A program made the position numbers and the translations under genes. The notes beneath the pieces were generated by a model that ran no database searches, was not told the DNA's origin, and saw only the letters and a list, made by a program, of their open reading frames with translations. Of a stretch of 64,000 nucleotides of DNA, positions 27,357 to 36,064 are shown piece by piece. Source of the DNA: Leeuwenhoekiella parthenopeia (GTDB taxonomy: Bacteria; Bacteroidota; Bacteroidia; Flavobacteriales; Flavobacteriaceae); NCBI RefSeq assembly GCF_020782115.1, contig NZ_JAJGMW010000002.1:1-64000 (forward strand). The letters run 5' to 3'. How positions within the stretch are numbered: the first letter of the stretch is position 1; each line of letters opens with the position of its first letter.

Positions 27357-29459
27357 CTAAATCAACAATTGGTATGCCACTAAAGCCACAACATAAGCAA
27401 AACCACTCATAATCACAAGCTGAAGCACCGGCCATTTCCAGGTATTGGTCTCGCGTTTTACAATCGCCAGGGTACTCATACACTGCATCGCAAAAGCGTA
27501 AAACAGCAATAGCGAAATTCCGCTGGCGAGGTTAAATAAAGGTCCGCCCAAAATAGGATTTACCTCACCTGCCATTCGGTTTTTTATGGTTTCCTCCTCG
27601 TCGCTTCCCACACTGTAAATGGTGGCCAGCGTACCTACAAATACCTCGCGGGCAGCAAATGAACTTACAATAGCAATACCTATTTTCCAGTCGTAACCCA
27701 AAGGTCGCACCACCGGCTCAATGGCTTTACCCATATAACCAATATAGCTGTATTCCAGTTTTTCAGCTGAGATATGTTTGTCTAGTTCATCCTGCGGAAA
27801 TGCACCCGCTTCCATTCGGGCTGTCACGTTAGCTTCGGCATTCGTAAAGTTTTCGCCCGGACCATTTGACGCCAGTACCCAAAGTACAATCGAAATCGCC
27901 AAAATGATTTTTCCGGCTCCAAAAACAAAGGATTTGGTTTTTTCAATCACATTATAGGCCACATTTTTAAAGAGTGGCAGTTTGTAATTGGGCATTTCGA
28001 TAACAAAAAAGGTGCGTTTTTTAATTTTTAAAATACGGTCGAGCACCCAGGCCGAAAGAATCGCAGTACCAAAACCGATGAGGTACAACAGCATCAGCAC
28101 CAGACTTTGCAGGCTAAAAATATAAAGCACCTTCTGATCTGGAATCACCAGCGAAATGATGATGAGATACACCGGAAGCCTGGCGCTACAGGTTGTAAAC
28201 GGAGTGACCAGAATGGTGATGAGGCGCTCTTTCCAGCTTTCGATATTTCGCGTAGCCATAATCGCCGGGATGGCGCAGGCTGTACCCGAAACCAGTGGCA
28301 CCACGCTTTTTCCGCTTAAACCGAAGCGTCTCATAATGCGATCCATCAGGAATACCACCCGACTCATATAGCCGCTTTCTTCGAGAATGGAGATAAAGAG
28401 AAACAAAAACGCGATCTGCGGGATAAAAATGACGATTCCGCCCAGACCGGGAAGTATACCTTCGGCAATAAGACTGGTAAAGGCTCCCGGCGGCATGGTG
28501 TTGCGCACCCACTCACCGGCGGCCGCAAAGGCCTCGTCTATAAGATCCATCGGGTAGGATGACCAGTCGTAAATCGCCTGAAAAATAAGCAGCAATATCG
28601 CCAGGAAAATCACATAACCCCAGACTTTATGCGTAAGTACCCGGTCAAGACGGCTGCGTAAATCTTTTGCTGCCAGATGGTCTATACTCAGGGTTTCTTT
28701 CAGCACGCCATTGATAAACTGATAGCGTACAATAGTTTCTTTTTGCTGCAGCCGCTTTAAATTCGACTTACTTTCGGTCTTAAAGCTCGAAATGCCCTGC
28801 ATCTCGTTACGGTCCAGCTTACCAAAGTTTACATCCTGAGTGATAACCAGCCAGAGTTTGTATAAATCCTGTTTGGGGAAAGCTTTACGCAGGCGGTCAA
28901 AATACTCGGGTGCAATTACCGAAGCATTGACGCAAGGTTCAACAGACAGACTTTTATAATTGGCAATAAGTTCTTTAAGGTGCTCAAAACCCGTGTTTTT
29001 GCGGGAGCTTACCAGAGCGATTTTGGTCTCCAGCCGCTCTTCCAGCTTTTCGACGTCAAGCGTGATGGCTTTGCGCTCCATACGGTCGGCCATATTGATG
29101 ACCAGAATCGTCGGGATTTTTAAATCTTTAATCTGGGTAAACAATAGCAGATTGCGCTTCAGGTTTTCGACGTCTGAAATCACCACCGCCACATCGGGAT
29201 AATCCTTGTCGTTTTTATTGAGGAGCAACTCGATCACCACGTTTTCGTCAAGCGAACTCGCATTGAGGCTGTAGGTTCCCGGAAGATCCAGAATATGCGC
29301 TTTAACGCCACGGGGCAGTTTGCAAACGCCTTCTTTTTTCTCAACCGTGATTCCCGGATAATTACCTACCTGCTGTTTTAAACCGGTAAGCTGATTAAAG
29401 ACCGAGGTCTTCCCGGTGTTCGGGTTTCCTATAAGTGCTACATTAAGCTGTTTACTCAT
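27357..29459 (-). CDS. feoB: Ferrous iron transporter FeoB
   Basis: A protein of 700 residues. The N-terminal G domain has G1 GNPNTGKT (11-18) and G3 DLPGT, followed by the GDI helical region. The membrane part carries two Gate motifs (about 330-460 and 570-690) with the conserved cysteine region SGTACAIPAI. It imports Fe2+ across the inner membrane. Its start overlaps the end of feoA by 8 bp, giving translational coupling. Confidence 0.96.
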   Translation of the reverse strand: MSKQLNVALIGNPNTGKTSVFNQLTGLKQQVGNYPGITVEKKEGVCKLPRGVKAHILDLPGTYSLNASSLDENVVIELLLNKNDKDYPDVAVVISDVENLKRNLLLFTQIKDLKIPTILVINMADRMERKAITLDVEKLEERLETKIALVSSRKNTGFEHLKELIANYKSLSVEPCVNASVIAPEYFDRLRKAFPKQDLYKLWLVITQDVNFGKLDRNEMQGISSFKTESKSNLKRLQQKETIVRYQFINGVLKETLSIDHLAAKDLRSRLDRVLTHKVWGYVIFLAILLLIFQAIYDWSSYPMDLIDEAFAAAGEWVRNTMPPGAFTSLIAEGILPGLGGIVIFIPQIAFLFLFISILEESGYMSRVVFLMDRIMRRFGLSGKSVVPLVSGTACAIPAIMATRNIESWKERLITILVTPFTTCSARLPVYLIIISLVIPDQKVLYIFSLQSLVLMLLYLIGFGTAILSAWVLDRILKIKKRTFFVIEMPNYKLPLFKNVAYNVIEKTKSFVFGAGKIILAISIVLWVLASNGPGENFTNAEANVTARMEAGAFPQDELDKHISAEKLEYSYIGYMGKAIEPVVRPLGYDWKIGIAIVSSFAAREVFVGTLATIYSVGSDEEETIKNRMAGEVNPILGGPLFNLASGISLLLFYAFAMQCMSTLAIVKRETNTWKWPVLQLVIMSGFAYVVALVAYQLLI

Positions 29460-29688
29460 CAGAAAGCGTTTCTACGGTGATGTGGCAGGCCGTTTCTCTG
29501 CGTATGGCCAGGTGACTGCCGTTTATATTGAGGTACATAGGATCTTTAAAAGGAGCGATCTGTACCAGCTCTACTTCATTACCGGGCAAACAGCCCATTT
29601 CCAAAAGCTTAAGCGGTACCTGATCAAGCGTAAATTCTAAGATGATGGCCTTTTGACCGCGTTTTAGGGTGTCTAATGAAGTGATCAA
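29452..29688 (-). CDS. feoA: Ferrous iron transport accessory protein FeoA
   Basis: A protein of 78 residues, one SH3-like FeoA domain (LLEMGCLPGNEVELV). It supports FeoB at the cytoplasmic face. The start is TTG at 29688, since no ATG lies in frame upstream of the domain. The minus strand has TACTTTTG, a TAnnTTTG box, at 29724-29717, leaving a leader of about 25 nt. Confidence 0.92.
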   Translation of the reverse strand: MITSLDTLKRGQKAIILEFTLDQVPLKLLEMGCLPGNEVELVQIAPFKDPMYLNINGSHLAIRRETACHITVETLSDE

Positions 29689-29716
29689 GATTTATTTAGA
29701 TTGAATTTAAACAAGG

Positions 29717-29724
29717 CAAAAGTA
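29717..29724 (-). promoter_or_regulatory. -7 box of the feoAB promoter
   Basis: The minus strand reads TACTTTTG, matching TAnnTTTG, 28 bp upstream of the feoA start. No clear -33 TTG and no obvious copy of the TTTAGG palindrome are seen here. Confidence 0.4.
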
Positions 29725-30184
29725 ACGGAAATACACTTCATAAGAAAAGATTTTAGTCAGGAATTGGGACTTCAGTCGCGAGGAGGAGTTGGAAAGTTGA
29801 AAATTAGAAATATGAAATCGGAAATAGGAATGTAGAATTCAGAGTGCAGAGTTTTGAGTTCTTGCGAACGCATTCAATGGCAGCGGCGATGACTGAGTGA
29901 ATTTTGCGTAGTTGTGCGCAAAATTTGTATCGAAGGCAGAGCAGAAAGTTGAAAATTAGAAATACGAAATTGGAATGTAGAATTCAGAGTGCAGAGTGAG
30001 GAGTTGAATATGGAGGTTTTAAAAGATAGCTTGAGAAACATCCCTCTAAATCTCCCTTCAAAGGGAGACTTTTGCTTTTCGTAGCCGGGAGGTTTTCTCC
30101 CTTCCTTTGAAGGAAGGGTCGGGGATGGATGTAGTGGATTTTCAGGACAATTTCAAATAACCTGAACTCAGCACTCATCACTCT
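29725..30184. repeat. Gene-free region of direct and inverted repeats
   Basis: No gene is seen. Two near-identical stretches (about 29791-29852 and 29942-29998) share GAAAGTTGAAAATTAGAAAT and TGTAGAATTCAGAGTGCAGA. Between 30051 and 30118 there are two palindromes, TCTCCCTTCAAAGGGAGA (30051-30068) and a 20-bp one centred on CCTTTGAAGG (30099-30118). These look like multi-copy intergenic repeats of the genome. Confidence 0.65.
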
Positions 30185-30865
30185 TCACTCATCCCTGCGT
30201 CCTTCAATCTCCTTTAAAATCGCGATGTCTTCAAGCAGCTGCTCGATGGCTTCGGGATCTGTACCGTCGTAGAACCCGCGGATGCGTTTTTTAGAATCGA
30301 TAAGCATAAAGTTTTCGGTATGAATCATGTCGTACTTATCGCCGTTACCCTGAGTTTTTACCGCCAGATAGCTTTTTCGCGCCAGCTCATAAATCTGCTT
30401 TTTGGGTCCGGTGACCAGATTCCACTTGCTGTCATCAACGCCTTTTTCAACCGCATAGCGTTTGAGCTGGGCAACCGTGTCTGTGGCCGGAATTACGGTG
30501 TGCGACAACAATTTGACCGAAGGATCGTCTTTCAGTTTTTCCTGAATGTGCAGCATATGATCGGTCATTTTGGGGCAAATGGTCTGGCAGGTGGTAAAGA
30601 AAAAATCGGCTACATAAATCCCGGGGTAATCGGCTTGTGTAATGGTGTCGCCGTTTTGGTTTACCAGTTTAAAGTTTGCAATCTTGTGGTATTTTTTGAC
30701 GAATTGCACCGTGCTGTCTACCAAAGAACGGTCTACCATATCAGGTTGATAGATGGGCAGACTGGGTGCAGGCTTCATCAGGGTGTAGAAAGTATACAGG
30801 ATCCCTGCGGAAAGAATGACCATCACGATGGCAAACTTTTTGTATTTAGCAAAAAACTGAAGCAT
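30185..30865 (-). CDS. SCO1/SenC-family copper chaperone-like protein
   Basis: About 226 residues from ATG 30865 (MLQFFAKYKKFAIV); an upstream ATG at 30901 would add 12 residues. There is one N-terminal membrane helix (about 10-28), then a thioredoxin-fold SCO domain with the copper ligands C93 and C97 (TTCQTICPKM) and the distal histidine in MIHTENFML. It is anchored in the inner membrane facing the periplasm, and helps load CuA of cytochrome oxidase or acts as a thiol reductase. Confidence 0.9.
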   Translation of the reverse strand: MLQFFAKYKKFAIVMVILSAGILYTFYTLMKPAPSLPIYQPDMVDRSLVDSTVQFVKKYHKIANFKLVNQNGDTITQADYPGIYVADFFFTTCQTICPKMTDHMLHIQEKLKDDPSVKLLSHTVIPATDTVAQLKRYAVEKGVDDSKWNLVTGPKKQIYELARKSYLAVKTQGNGDKYDMIHTENFMLIDSKKRIRGFYDGTDPEAIEQLLEDIAILKEIEGRRDE

Positions 30866-31085
30866 AGCGGGCAATTTTTGTGCAAAATTACGATGCAGCA
30901 AGCTCCCGCCAAAGCCGGAAAGCGCTTATTATGGGTATTTGCGAAAACGGGCCTGTTTCAAAGTTTTGATTACGCGACTAAAAGGTTACTTTTGTGCACT
31001 TTTTAATCGCGATCGCGGGGCGATTGCCTTATCAGATTTAAGATAGATACCGGCGGCAGGTGATGTCGCTTTTTAGAAAATATTT

Positions 31086-32420
31086 ATGGATCCATTTTTT
31101 GTAAAAGGTGCTCAGCTGTTCTTGAGCCTTTCAATACTAATTGTACTTCACGAGTTTGGGCATTTTATTCCGGCCCGGTTGTTTAAAATACGAGTTGAGA
31201 AATTCTTCCTCTTTTTTGATGTCAAATTTGCCCTGTTTAAGAAAAAGATAGGCGAGACCGTTTACGGTATTGGCTGGCTTCCGCTGGGAGGTTACGTTAA
31301 GATTTCCGGAATGATTGACGAAAGTATGGACAAGGAAGCGATGGCGCAGGAGCCCAAGCCCTGGGAATTTCGTTCCAAGCCGGCCTGGCAGCGTCTTATC
31401 GTGATGATTGGCGGGGTGACGGTCAATATTATTTTGGGCTTTTTTATCTACATCATGATTATTGCCAATTATGGGGAAGAATACACCACGGCAGACGATC
31501 TGAAGTACGGTTTTGGTTTTTCGCCTATAATGGAAACCTACGGTTTTGAGCAGGGCGATAAAATTCTCGAAGTAAATGGAGAAGCACTTTTAGACCAGAT
31601 GGATTTTCCACATATGGTGATGATGCGCGATGTGTCTCAGGTAAAGGTAGAGCACGCCGATGGCAGTACCGAAGAGCTGACGCTTCCCGAAGATATTGGG
31701 ATGAAACTCTTTAAATCGGGTGAAATGCCGGGCGTAAATGCTCCGCGTACGCCGGTAAAGCTTGATTCGGTATTTAGCGGTGCTGAAAAAGTGGGAATTC
31801 TGGGAACTGATGAATTAATCAGCATCAACGATGTGCCGATTGAATTTAAAACCGATGCTACTTATGCCCTGCAGAAAAACCGGGACAGCATCGCGACGGT
31901 GACCGTGATGCGTGACGGCGTGGCGCGTCAATTTGAGGTGCCCATAGGTGATGATAAGATGGTAGGAGTAGGTTTTGATTTTGAAGATAAAGATTATGTG
32001 ATGCCTAAACGCAATAAGCGGGAATATGGTATTGCCGAAAGTATAGGCCGCGGCATCAACTACGGTGTAGATCAGCTGGTAGATTATGCGGTGCAGTTTA
32101 AATACGTGTTTACCTCTAAGGGCGCTTCTCAGGTAGGTGGTTTTGGCGCGATTGCCGGTCTGTTTCCTGATCAGTGGGACTGGTTGTCGTTTTGGCAAAC
32201 AACGGCCTTTATATCGATTATTTTGGCTTTTATGAACATACTGCCCATACCGGCGCTTGATGGTGGTCACGTGATGTTCCTGTTGTATGAAATGATCACC
32301 GGCAGAAAGCCCAGCGATAAGTTTTTAGAGTACGCGCAGATGATAGGCTTCTTCCTGCTCATCGCTCTGGTTTTATATGCAAACGGAAACGACATTTACC
32401 GTGCAATAACGGGTGACTAG
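31086..32420 (+). CDS. rseP: Site-2 metalloprotease RseP
   Basis: A protein of 444 residues with the zinc motif HEFGH (22-26) in the first helix and a distal ALDGGHVM motif near residue 395. Two PDZ-like regions lie between (about 130-300). It cuts membrane proteins within the bilayer, for example anti-sigma factors after a first cut, and clears remnant signal peptides. Length and order are normal. It is transcribed alone here, directly before tRNA-Asn. Confidence 0.94.
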   Translation: MDPFFVKGAQLFLSLSILIVLHEFGHFIPARLFKIRVEKFFLFFDVKFALFKKKIGETVYGIGWLPLGGYVKISGMIDESMDKEAMAQEPKPWEFRSKPAWQRLIVMIGGVTVNIILGFFIYIMIIANYGEEYTTADDLKYGFGFSPIMETYGFEQGDKILEVNGEALLDQMDFPHMVMMRDVSQVKVEHADGSTEELTLPEDIGMKLFKSGEMPGVNAPRTPVKLDSVFSGAEKVGILGTDELISINDVPIEFKTDATYALQKNRDSIATVTVMRDGVARQFEVPIGDDKMVGVGFDFEDKDYVMPKRNKREYGIAESIGRGINYGVDQLVDYAVQFKYVFTSKGASQVGGFGAIAGLFPDQWDWLSFWQTTAFISIILAFMNILPIPALDGGHVMFLLYEMITGRKPSDKFLEYAQMIGFFLLIALVLYANGNDIYRAITGD

Positions 32421-32472
32421 GCCTGAAAAATACAGCAACTAAAAATCGGCTAAATATTTTTTAAAATATGTT

Positions 32473-32501
32473 TTGCAGGTTTGAATAGTTGTGTATATTT
32501 G
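32473..32501 (+). promoter_or_regulatory. Promoter of tRNA-Asn
   Basis: TTG at 32473-32475, an 18-nt spacer and TATATTTG at 32494-32501 match the flavobacterial promoter TTG-N17-23-TAnnTTTG in full. The tRNA begins about 95 bp downstream. Confidence 0.75.
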
Positions 32502-32596
32502 CATCCGCTTTCAGCAAATAAGCGGTACGTTCTTTAAAACTTTACAAACGGCAGTATTGCGATACGCCCAAAGTTTTAAACATAGAAAATTTAAAT

Positions 32597-32670
32597 TCCT
32601 CCTTAGCTCAGTTGGTTAGAGCATTTGACTGTTAATCAAAGGGTCCTTGGTTCGAGCCCAAGAGGGGGAG
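32597..32670 (+). tRNA. tRNA-Asn (GTT)
   Basis: A complete 74-nt cloverleaf. The acceptor arms TCCTCCT and AGGGGGA pair with one G-U; the D arm is GCTC/GAGC; the anticodon stem TTTGA/TCAAA surrounds GTT at 32631-32633; the T arm is CTTGG/CCAAG with TTCGAGC. CCA is not encoded. An integrase gene lies 350 bp downstream, so this tRNA is the likely insertion landmark of the island. Confidence 0.95.
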
Positions 32671-32674
32671 CATT

Positions 32675-32712
32675 AAAACCCAACTTATTCATTTAGGTTG
32701 GGTTTTTTGTTT
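32675..32712 (+). terminator. Terminator after tRNA-Asn
   Basis: The stem AAAACCCAAC with GTTGGGTTTT, followed by a T-rich tail, starts 5 nt after the tRNA. Confidence 0.85.
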
Positions 32713-32899
32713 TTACTAGAATTCTACTGTGCGAGAAGTTTATCCCGAGCTAAGTCGAGGGAAGCCCAAGCCTGTGCTGAGCGAAGTCGAAGTAAGGGGG
32801 AGCAAAATTAAGCCTTAACTACTTGTATTTGAGACTTTTTTTGTTTTTAGTAATCCAAGTATTGACGCGGGTTTAGAGCATTGTAGGGATGTTTTGCTT

Positions 32900-32916
32900 C
32901 CCCTTACCGAAAGGGG
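32900..32916. repeat. Short hairpin with ACCGA loop (copy 1)
   Basis: CCCCTT-ACCGA-AAGGGG forms a 6-bp stem with a 5-nt loop upstream of the integrase. A second hairpin with the same loop lies at 37775-37791 in the island. Confidence 0.5.
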
Positions 32917-32942
32917 GCGATCAGTCAAAATCTATCAAAAAA

Positions 32943-32990
32943 GGGTACCATTCTGGGTACCATATAAAATGTTACTGGGTACCGTATAAA
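32943..32990. repeat. Three GGGTACC repeats upstream of the integrase
   Basis: GGGTACC occurs at 32943, 32955 and 32977. The last two extend to GGGTACCATATAAA and GGGTACCGTATAAA, 22 bp apart. They lie 33 bp upstream of the integrase start. Such spacing suits recombinase arm sites or an operator for autoregulation; which one is not decidable here. Confidence 0.6.
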
Positions 32991-33022
32991 GTGCACCAAT
33001 TGTTTCACATAAATAATTGGTA

Positions 33023-34246
33023 ATGAATAGTAACAAGTTAAAGATCCTTTTTGTTATTCGAGCGAATCGAACTAACAAAGAAAACAAGTGTCCACTTAAC
33101 ATCCGAATCACTTACAAGAAGGAAAGGCGGCAATTCTCATCCGGATTGACGGTGGATAAAAGTCTTTGGAATGCCACTAACCAGCGCTTAGAAGATCAAT
33201 CAGTTGAAGGGCAGGCGTTCAACAATGATCTAATTTTAATAAAGCACAAAATCCAAAATCTCTATCTGGCACTCAAGATTCAGGATCAGAAATTTAGTGT
33301 TGATGAGATTCTAGCTTTGTATCAAGATAAGCCCATCAAGAGGACTGAAAATACGGGTATAATTGAAAACTTCGATATTTTTTTGAAGAACCAAGAGCGT
33401 CTTATAGGTAAGGACATAAAAGAGGTCACCTGGAAAAAATTCAATTACGTATTAAATGATCTAAAGCACTTTGTTAAAGTAGTATTAGCTAAGAAGGATG
33501 TTCCTCTAAAAGAATTAAACCAAAGCTTCCTGAACCAATTTCAATACTATTTAAAGACGGATAAGAATCAAAAACAAGTTACCGTAAACAAAGCTATACA
33601 AAGGCTTAGAAAGCCCATACAGGTAGCTCTGGGAGAAGGTTTAATTACTTCAGATCCTTTCGGTCGACATAAACCAGGCAAGGTGTTTAAGGAGGTTGTT
33701 TTTCTTAGTGAAGATGAGTTGAGGAGACTGGAGAATCATACCTTTCTTTCAAGACGCCTTGAACGAGTTAAGAACCTGTTTATATTTTGTTGTTACACCG
33801 GTCTGGCTTACCGAGAGATGGCAAGTTTGAAACCGGAGCATATCGTTAATGGCTTTGATGGCGGACAATGGATTAAAATGAAAAGAGAAAAAACAGGAAA
33901 AGATATAGCGGTCCCTCTACTTCCACAGGCAAAGGACATAGTTGATAAATATAGCGGTCAGTGCGAAACTATCTTTACTCCATTAAGCAATCAAAAATTC
34001 AACTCCTACTTAAAGGAGATTGCGGAAAAGCTTGAAATCAAGAAAAGAATGACCCATCATACCGCACGTAAAACATTTGCTTCTACCGTGCTACTTTACA
34101 ATGAGGTTCCTATCGAGATTGTTAGCGAGCTTTTGGGGCACTCCAGTATAAAGATTACCCAGGATTATTACGGTAAGATTGTGAATAAAACCTTGAGCAT
34201 CACAATGAATAATCTTTCGGAAAAATTAGCTAAAAAGCATGGATGA
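33023..34246 (+). CDS. Tyrosine-type site-specific integrase
   Basis: About 407 residues from ATG 33023. It has an N-terminal arm-binding domain (about 5-80), a SAM-like core-binding domain (about 105-200) and a C-terminal catalytic domain. Catalytic residues can be placed in GLAYREMASL (Arg), HHTARKTFAS (His and Arg), LLGHSS (His) and ITQDYYGKI (Tyr). It would insert and excise the island at the tRNA-Asn region. It is of the Bacteroidota phage/ICE integrase type. Confidence 0.93.
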   Translation: MNSNKLKILFVIRANRTNKENKCPLNIRITYKKERRQFSSGLTVDKSLWNATNQRLEDQSVEGQAFNNDLILIKHKIQNLYLALKIQDQKFSVDEILALYQDKPIKRTENTGIIENFDIFLKNQERLIGKDIKEVTWKKFNYVLNDLKHFVKVVLAKKDVPLKELNQSFLNQFQYYLKTDKNQKQVTVNKAIQRLRKPIQVALGEGLITSDPFGRHKPGKVFKEVVFLSEDELRRLENHTFLSRRLERVKNLFIFCCYTGLAYREMASLKPEHIVNGFDGGQWIKMKREKTGKDIAVPLLPQAKDIVDKYSGQCETIFTPLSNQKFNSYLKEIAEKLEIKKRMTHHTARKTFASTVLLYNEVPIEIVSELLGHSSIKITQDYYGKIVNKTLSITMNNLSEKLAKKHG

Positions 34247-34262
34247 AATGTGCTGATTGGTT

Positions 34263-34916
34263 TCAATCTGCAAATATATCGAACCCGTCATATAAAAGAA
34301 TATCTGGAATTTCTGGCGCATAGAAAAAACCACAATCATAGAAATGATTGGTGAGTTTTTTCTTCGCAGTTTTTAGTTTTTTGCTAAACTTCTGGTATTC
34401 TTTACTGGTGGGAGATGGTCCATCGTAGCCAAACTGAGGGGGATATATCTGGGTTATCAAAATTTTGGACGAACGTCTGAATTCTAGCCAGATTTCTTTC
34501 ATTACTAAGTCTAAAAGTTTGTATCCGCGGTATTTGCGCTTGATGAAGATAAACTCTAGTAAAAGTATATCGAAACCTGCTTTGTTCACGCTTGCAAGCG
34601 CGATAAATTCATCTGTGAACTCAAAAGATTCCATGTCAAACATTCTATCTAAAGGCAGGTGCTCTATTTTTTCGTGAAATTGCATGTCACCTATACAATA
34701 GCCCTGTAGTATTGCATCTTCTACCCTAAACCTTGTCAAATGAAAATGTCCTATATCTTCAGATTCATCATCCATAGTATGAAATTCAATAGTGGCAAAA
34801 ATGGCTGTAAAAAAGTTTTCAGGAAAGCCCTGGTCTTCTATAGTCCTGTAATCGTAACTGATGCTTATCCAGAAATCGTCTAGTTCTGATGAAATGTTGT
34901 CTAAAATTTCACACAT
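34263..34916 (-). CDS. GNAT-like protein of unknown function
   Basis: A protein of 217 residues. The central text LLLEFIFIKRKYRGYKLLDL resembles the acetyl-CoA binding strand and loop of GNAT acetyltransferases (R-x-x-G-x-x-L), and a late FYDCGF fits the last GNAT strand. The N-terminal part is acidic. It is the second gene of a leftward pair with the 209-residue protein, 11 bp apart. It converges on the integrase gene. A GNAT fold is moderately supported; substrate and role are unknown. Confidence 0.6.
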   Translation of the reverse strand: MCEILDNISSELDDFWISISYDYRTIEDQGFPENFFTAIFATIEFHTMDDESEDIGHFHLTRFRVEDAILQGYCIGDMQFHEKIEHLPLDRMFDMESFEFTDEFIALASVNKAGFDILLLEFIFIKRKYRGYKLLDLVMKEIWLEFRRSSKILITQIYPPQFGYDGPSPTSKEYQKFSKKLKTAKKKLTNHFYDCGFFYAPEIPDILLYDGFDIFAD

Positions 34917-34927
34917 GTTGAGATGAC

Positions 34928-35557
34928 TTAAAGTAAATATTCTAATCCGCAGGCTTTTGCTTGTAGAAGTAGAGTTTCGTAATCATTTACTTCAATAAGA
35001 CCTTTGCCAGTGGATGTATTATTAAATATTTCTATACCGAAGCTTTTCGCGTAATCCCTAATTTGTCTTGATGTAAATTCATTTGCGGCACAGGCATTTT
35101 GCAAACTTATATAGACCTTTCCACTATCAACCCGGCTAATATGTTTCTCACAGTCTAATTGATTGCTCAAAATCGTGATGCAGATGTATTCAATATAGAA
35201 ATCCTGGTCTTCGAAGAATTGGCTGTATCGGTTGTGGCAATACTTGTTGTCATTTACTATAATGTGCTCCCAAGTGTAGGTGATCGTTTCTCCTTCAAGC
35301 TTTATTTCAGCAATCTTTAAGAGTTGATCTTTTATGTCATAGATGGTTAATGCCTCGTCGAATTCTACTTGAGTCAAAGTTTGATTGAAATGGAAGCTTC
35401 GATTCCTCAAAATCGCAGCCTTACCCTTTGAGAGCGTATCTCTTAATGATGCTCCAGTTAAATTAGAAAGCTTCTTATATTTTTCTAAAACAGGTTCCAG
35501 ATAATTGATTGTGTGTGTTGCAAGGCAGCAGGCTATGGGCTCTAATAGTTCATTCAT
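34928..35557 (-). CDS. Unknown island protein, operon partner of the GNAT-like gene
   Basis: A protein of 209 residues with no signal peptide or membrane helix. The N-terminal half is helical. The central region has many aromatic and acidic residues (YSQFFEDQDFYIEY). The C-terminal part (about 165-209) has a short helix-turn-helix-like pattern (FTSRQIRDYAKSFGIEIF). I do not recognise it. Gene pairing in a mobile island next to restriction-modification genes makes a defence or regulatory role possible, but nothing proves it. Confidence 0.65.
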   Translation of the reverse strand: MNELLEPIACCLATHTINYLEPVLEKYKKLSNLTGASLRDTLSKGKAAILRNRSFHFNQTLTQVEFDEALTIYDIKDQLLKIAEIKLEGETITYTWEHIIVNDNKYCHNRYSQFFEDQDFYIEYICITILSNQLDCEKHISRVDSGKVYISLQNACAANEFTSRQIRDYAKSFGIEIFNNTSTGKGLIEVNDYETLLLQAKACGLEYLL

Positions 35558-35721
35558 TAATTATTGTTTTCATTTAAGATAGGGCTTTGCCTAGATTTGA
35601 CAATGGAACAAAATTCTGTTTGGAAACCAATTCAGTATGTAATTAATACTAATTCAGAATTAAATTTGTTTTAGTCGGTATCTGCTAAAATGCGCCTTCT
35701 AGAAGGGCTCATTTACCATCT

Positions 35722-35982
35722 CTAACGATTTACTTTCAGTAATCTCCAGCCATGCTCAGGAAGCTTGTAATCGTCTATTTTCATGATTTTTCGAATGCCT
35801 TCCGGATATTTATAAACTAGGAAAGTGCAGTCCACATTACATTCCAGAAAAAAGTTTTTCATCTGTTTTGGCTTGGGAAGCTGGCTGTTTTTAAGTGCAT
35901 TTGTGAACCTATAAGGACCAATCTCCATCAATAGCGTTTCGATTTCAGGGGTATTATAGTTTCTGAAGATAATTTGATACAT
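35722..35982 (-). CDS. Small hypothetical island protein
   Basis: A protein of 86 residues, basic, rich in short strands (YQIIFRNYN, CTFLVYKYP). It is separated from the gene pair to its left by 164 bp and divergent from the SRAP gene, with 82 bp between them. No family is recognised. Confidence 0.6.
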   Translation of the reverse strand: MYQIIFRNYNTPEIETLLMEIGPYRFTNALKNSQLPKPKQMKNFFLECNVDCTFLVYKYPEGIRKIMKIDDYKLPEHGWRLLKVNR

Positions 35983-36024
35983 TTGGTAAAAATCCGATTA
36001 AATGGAATAATTCCAAATTCTTTA

Positions 36025-36041
36025 ATACTAATATTTAGTAT
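36025..36041. promoter_or_regulatory. Palindrome between the small gene and the SRAP gene
   Basis: ATACTAA-TAT-TTAGTAT is a perfect 7-bp inverted repeat lying 24 bp before the SRAP ATG and 43 bp before the divergent gene. It is a candidate operator for one or both. It does not look like a known LexA box. Confidence 0.5.
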
Positions 36042-36064
36042 AATTTTATTCAAAACATACTCTT

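Noticed and set aside
32660..32805. GGGGGAGCA at the tRNA 3' end and again near 32798 as att repeats
   Set aside because: Only 9 bp are shared and the spacing is too short for an element; it is probably chance.
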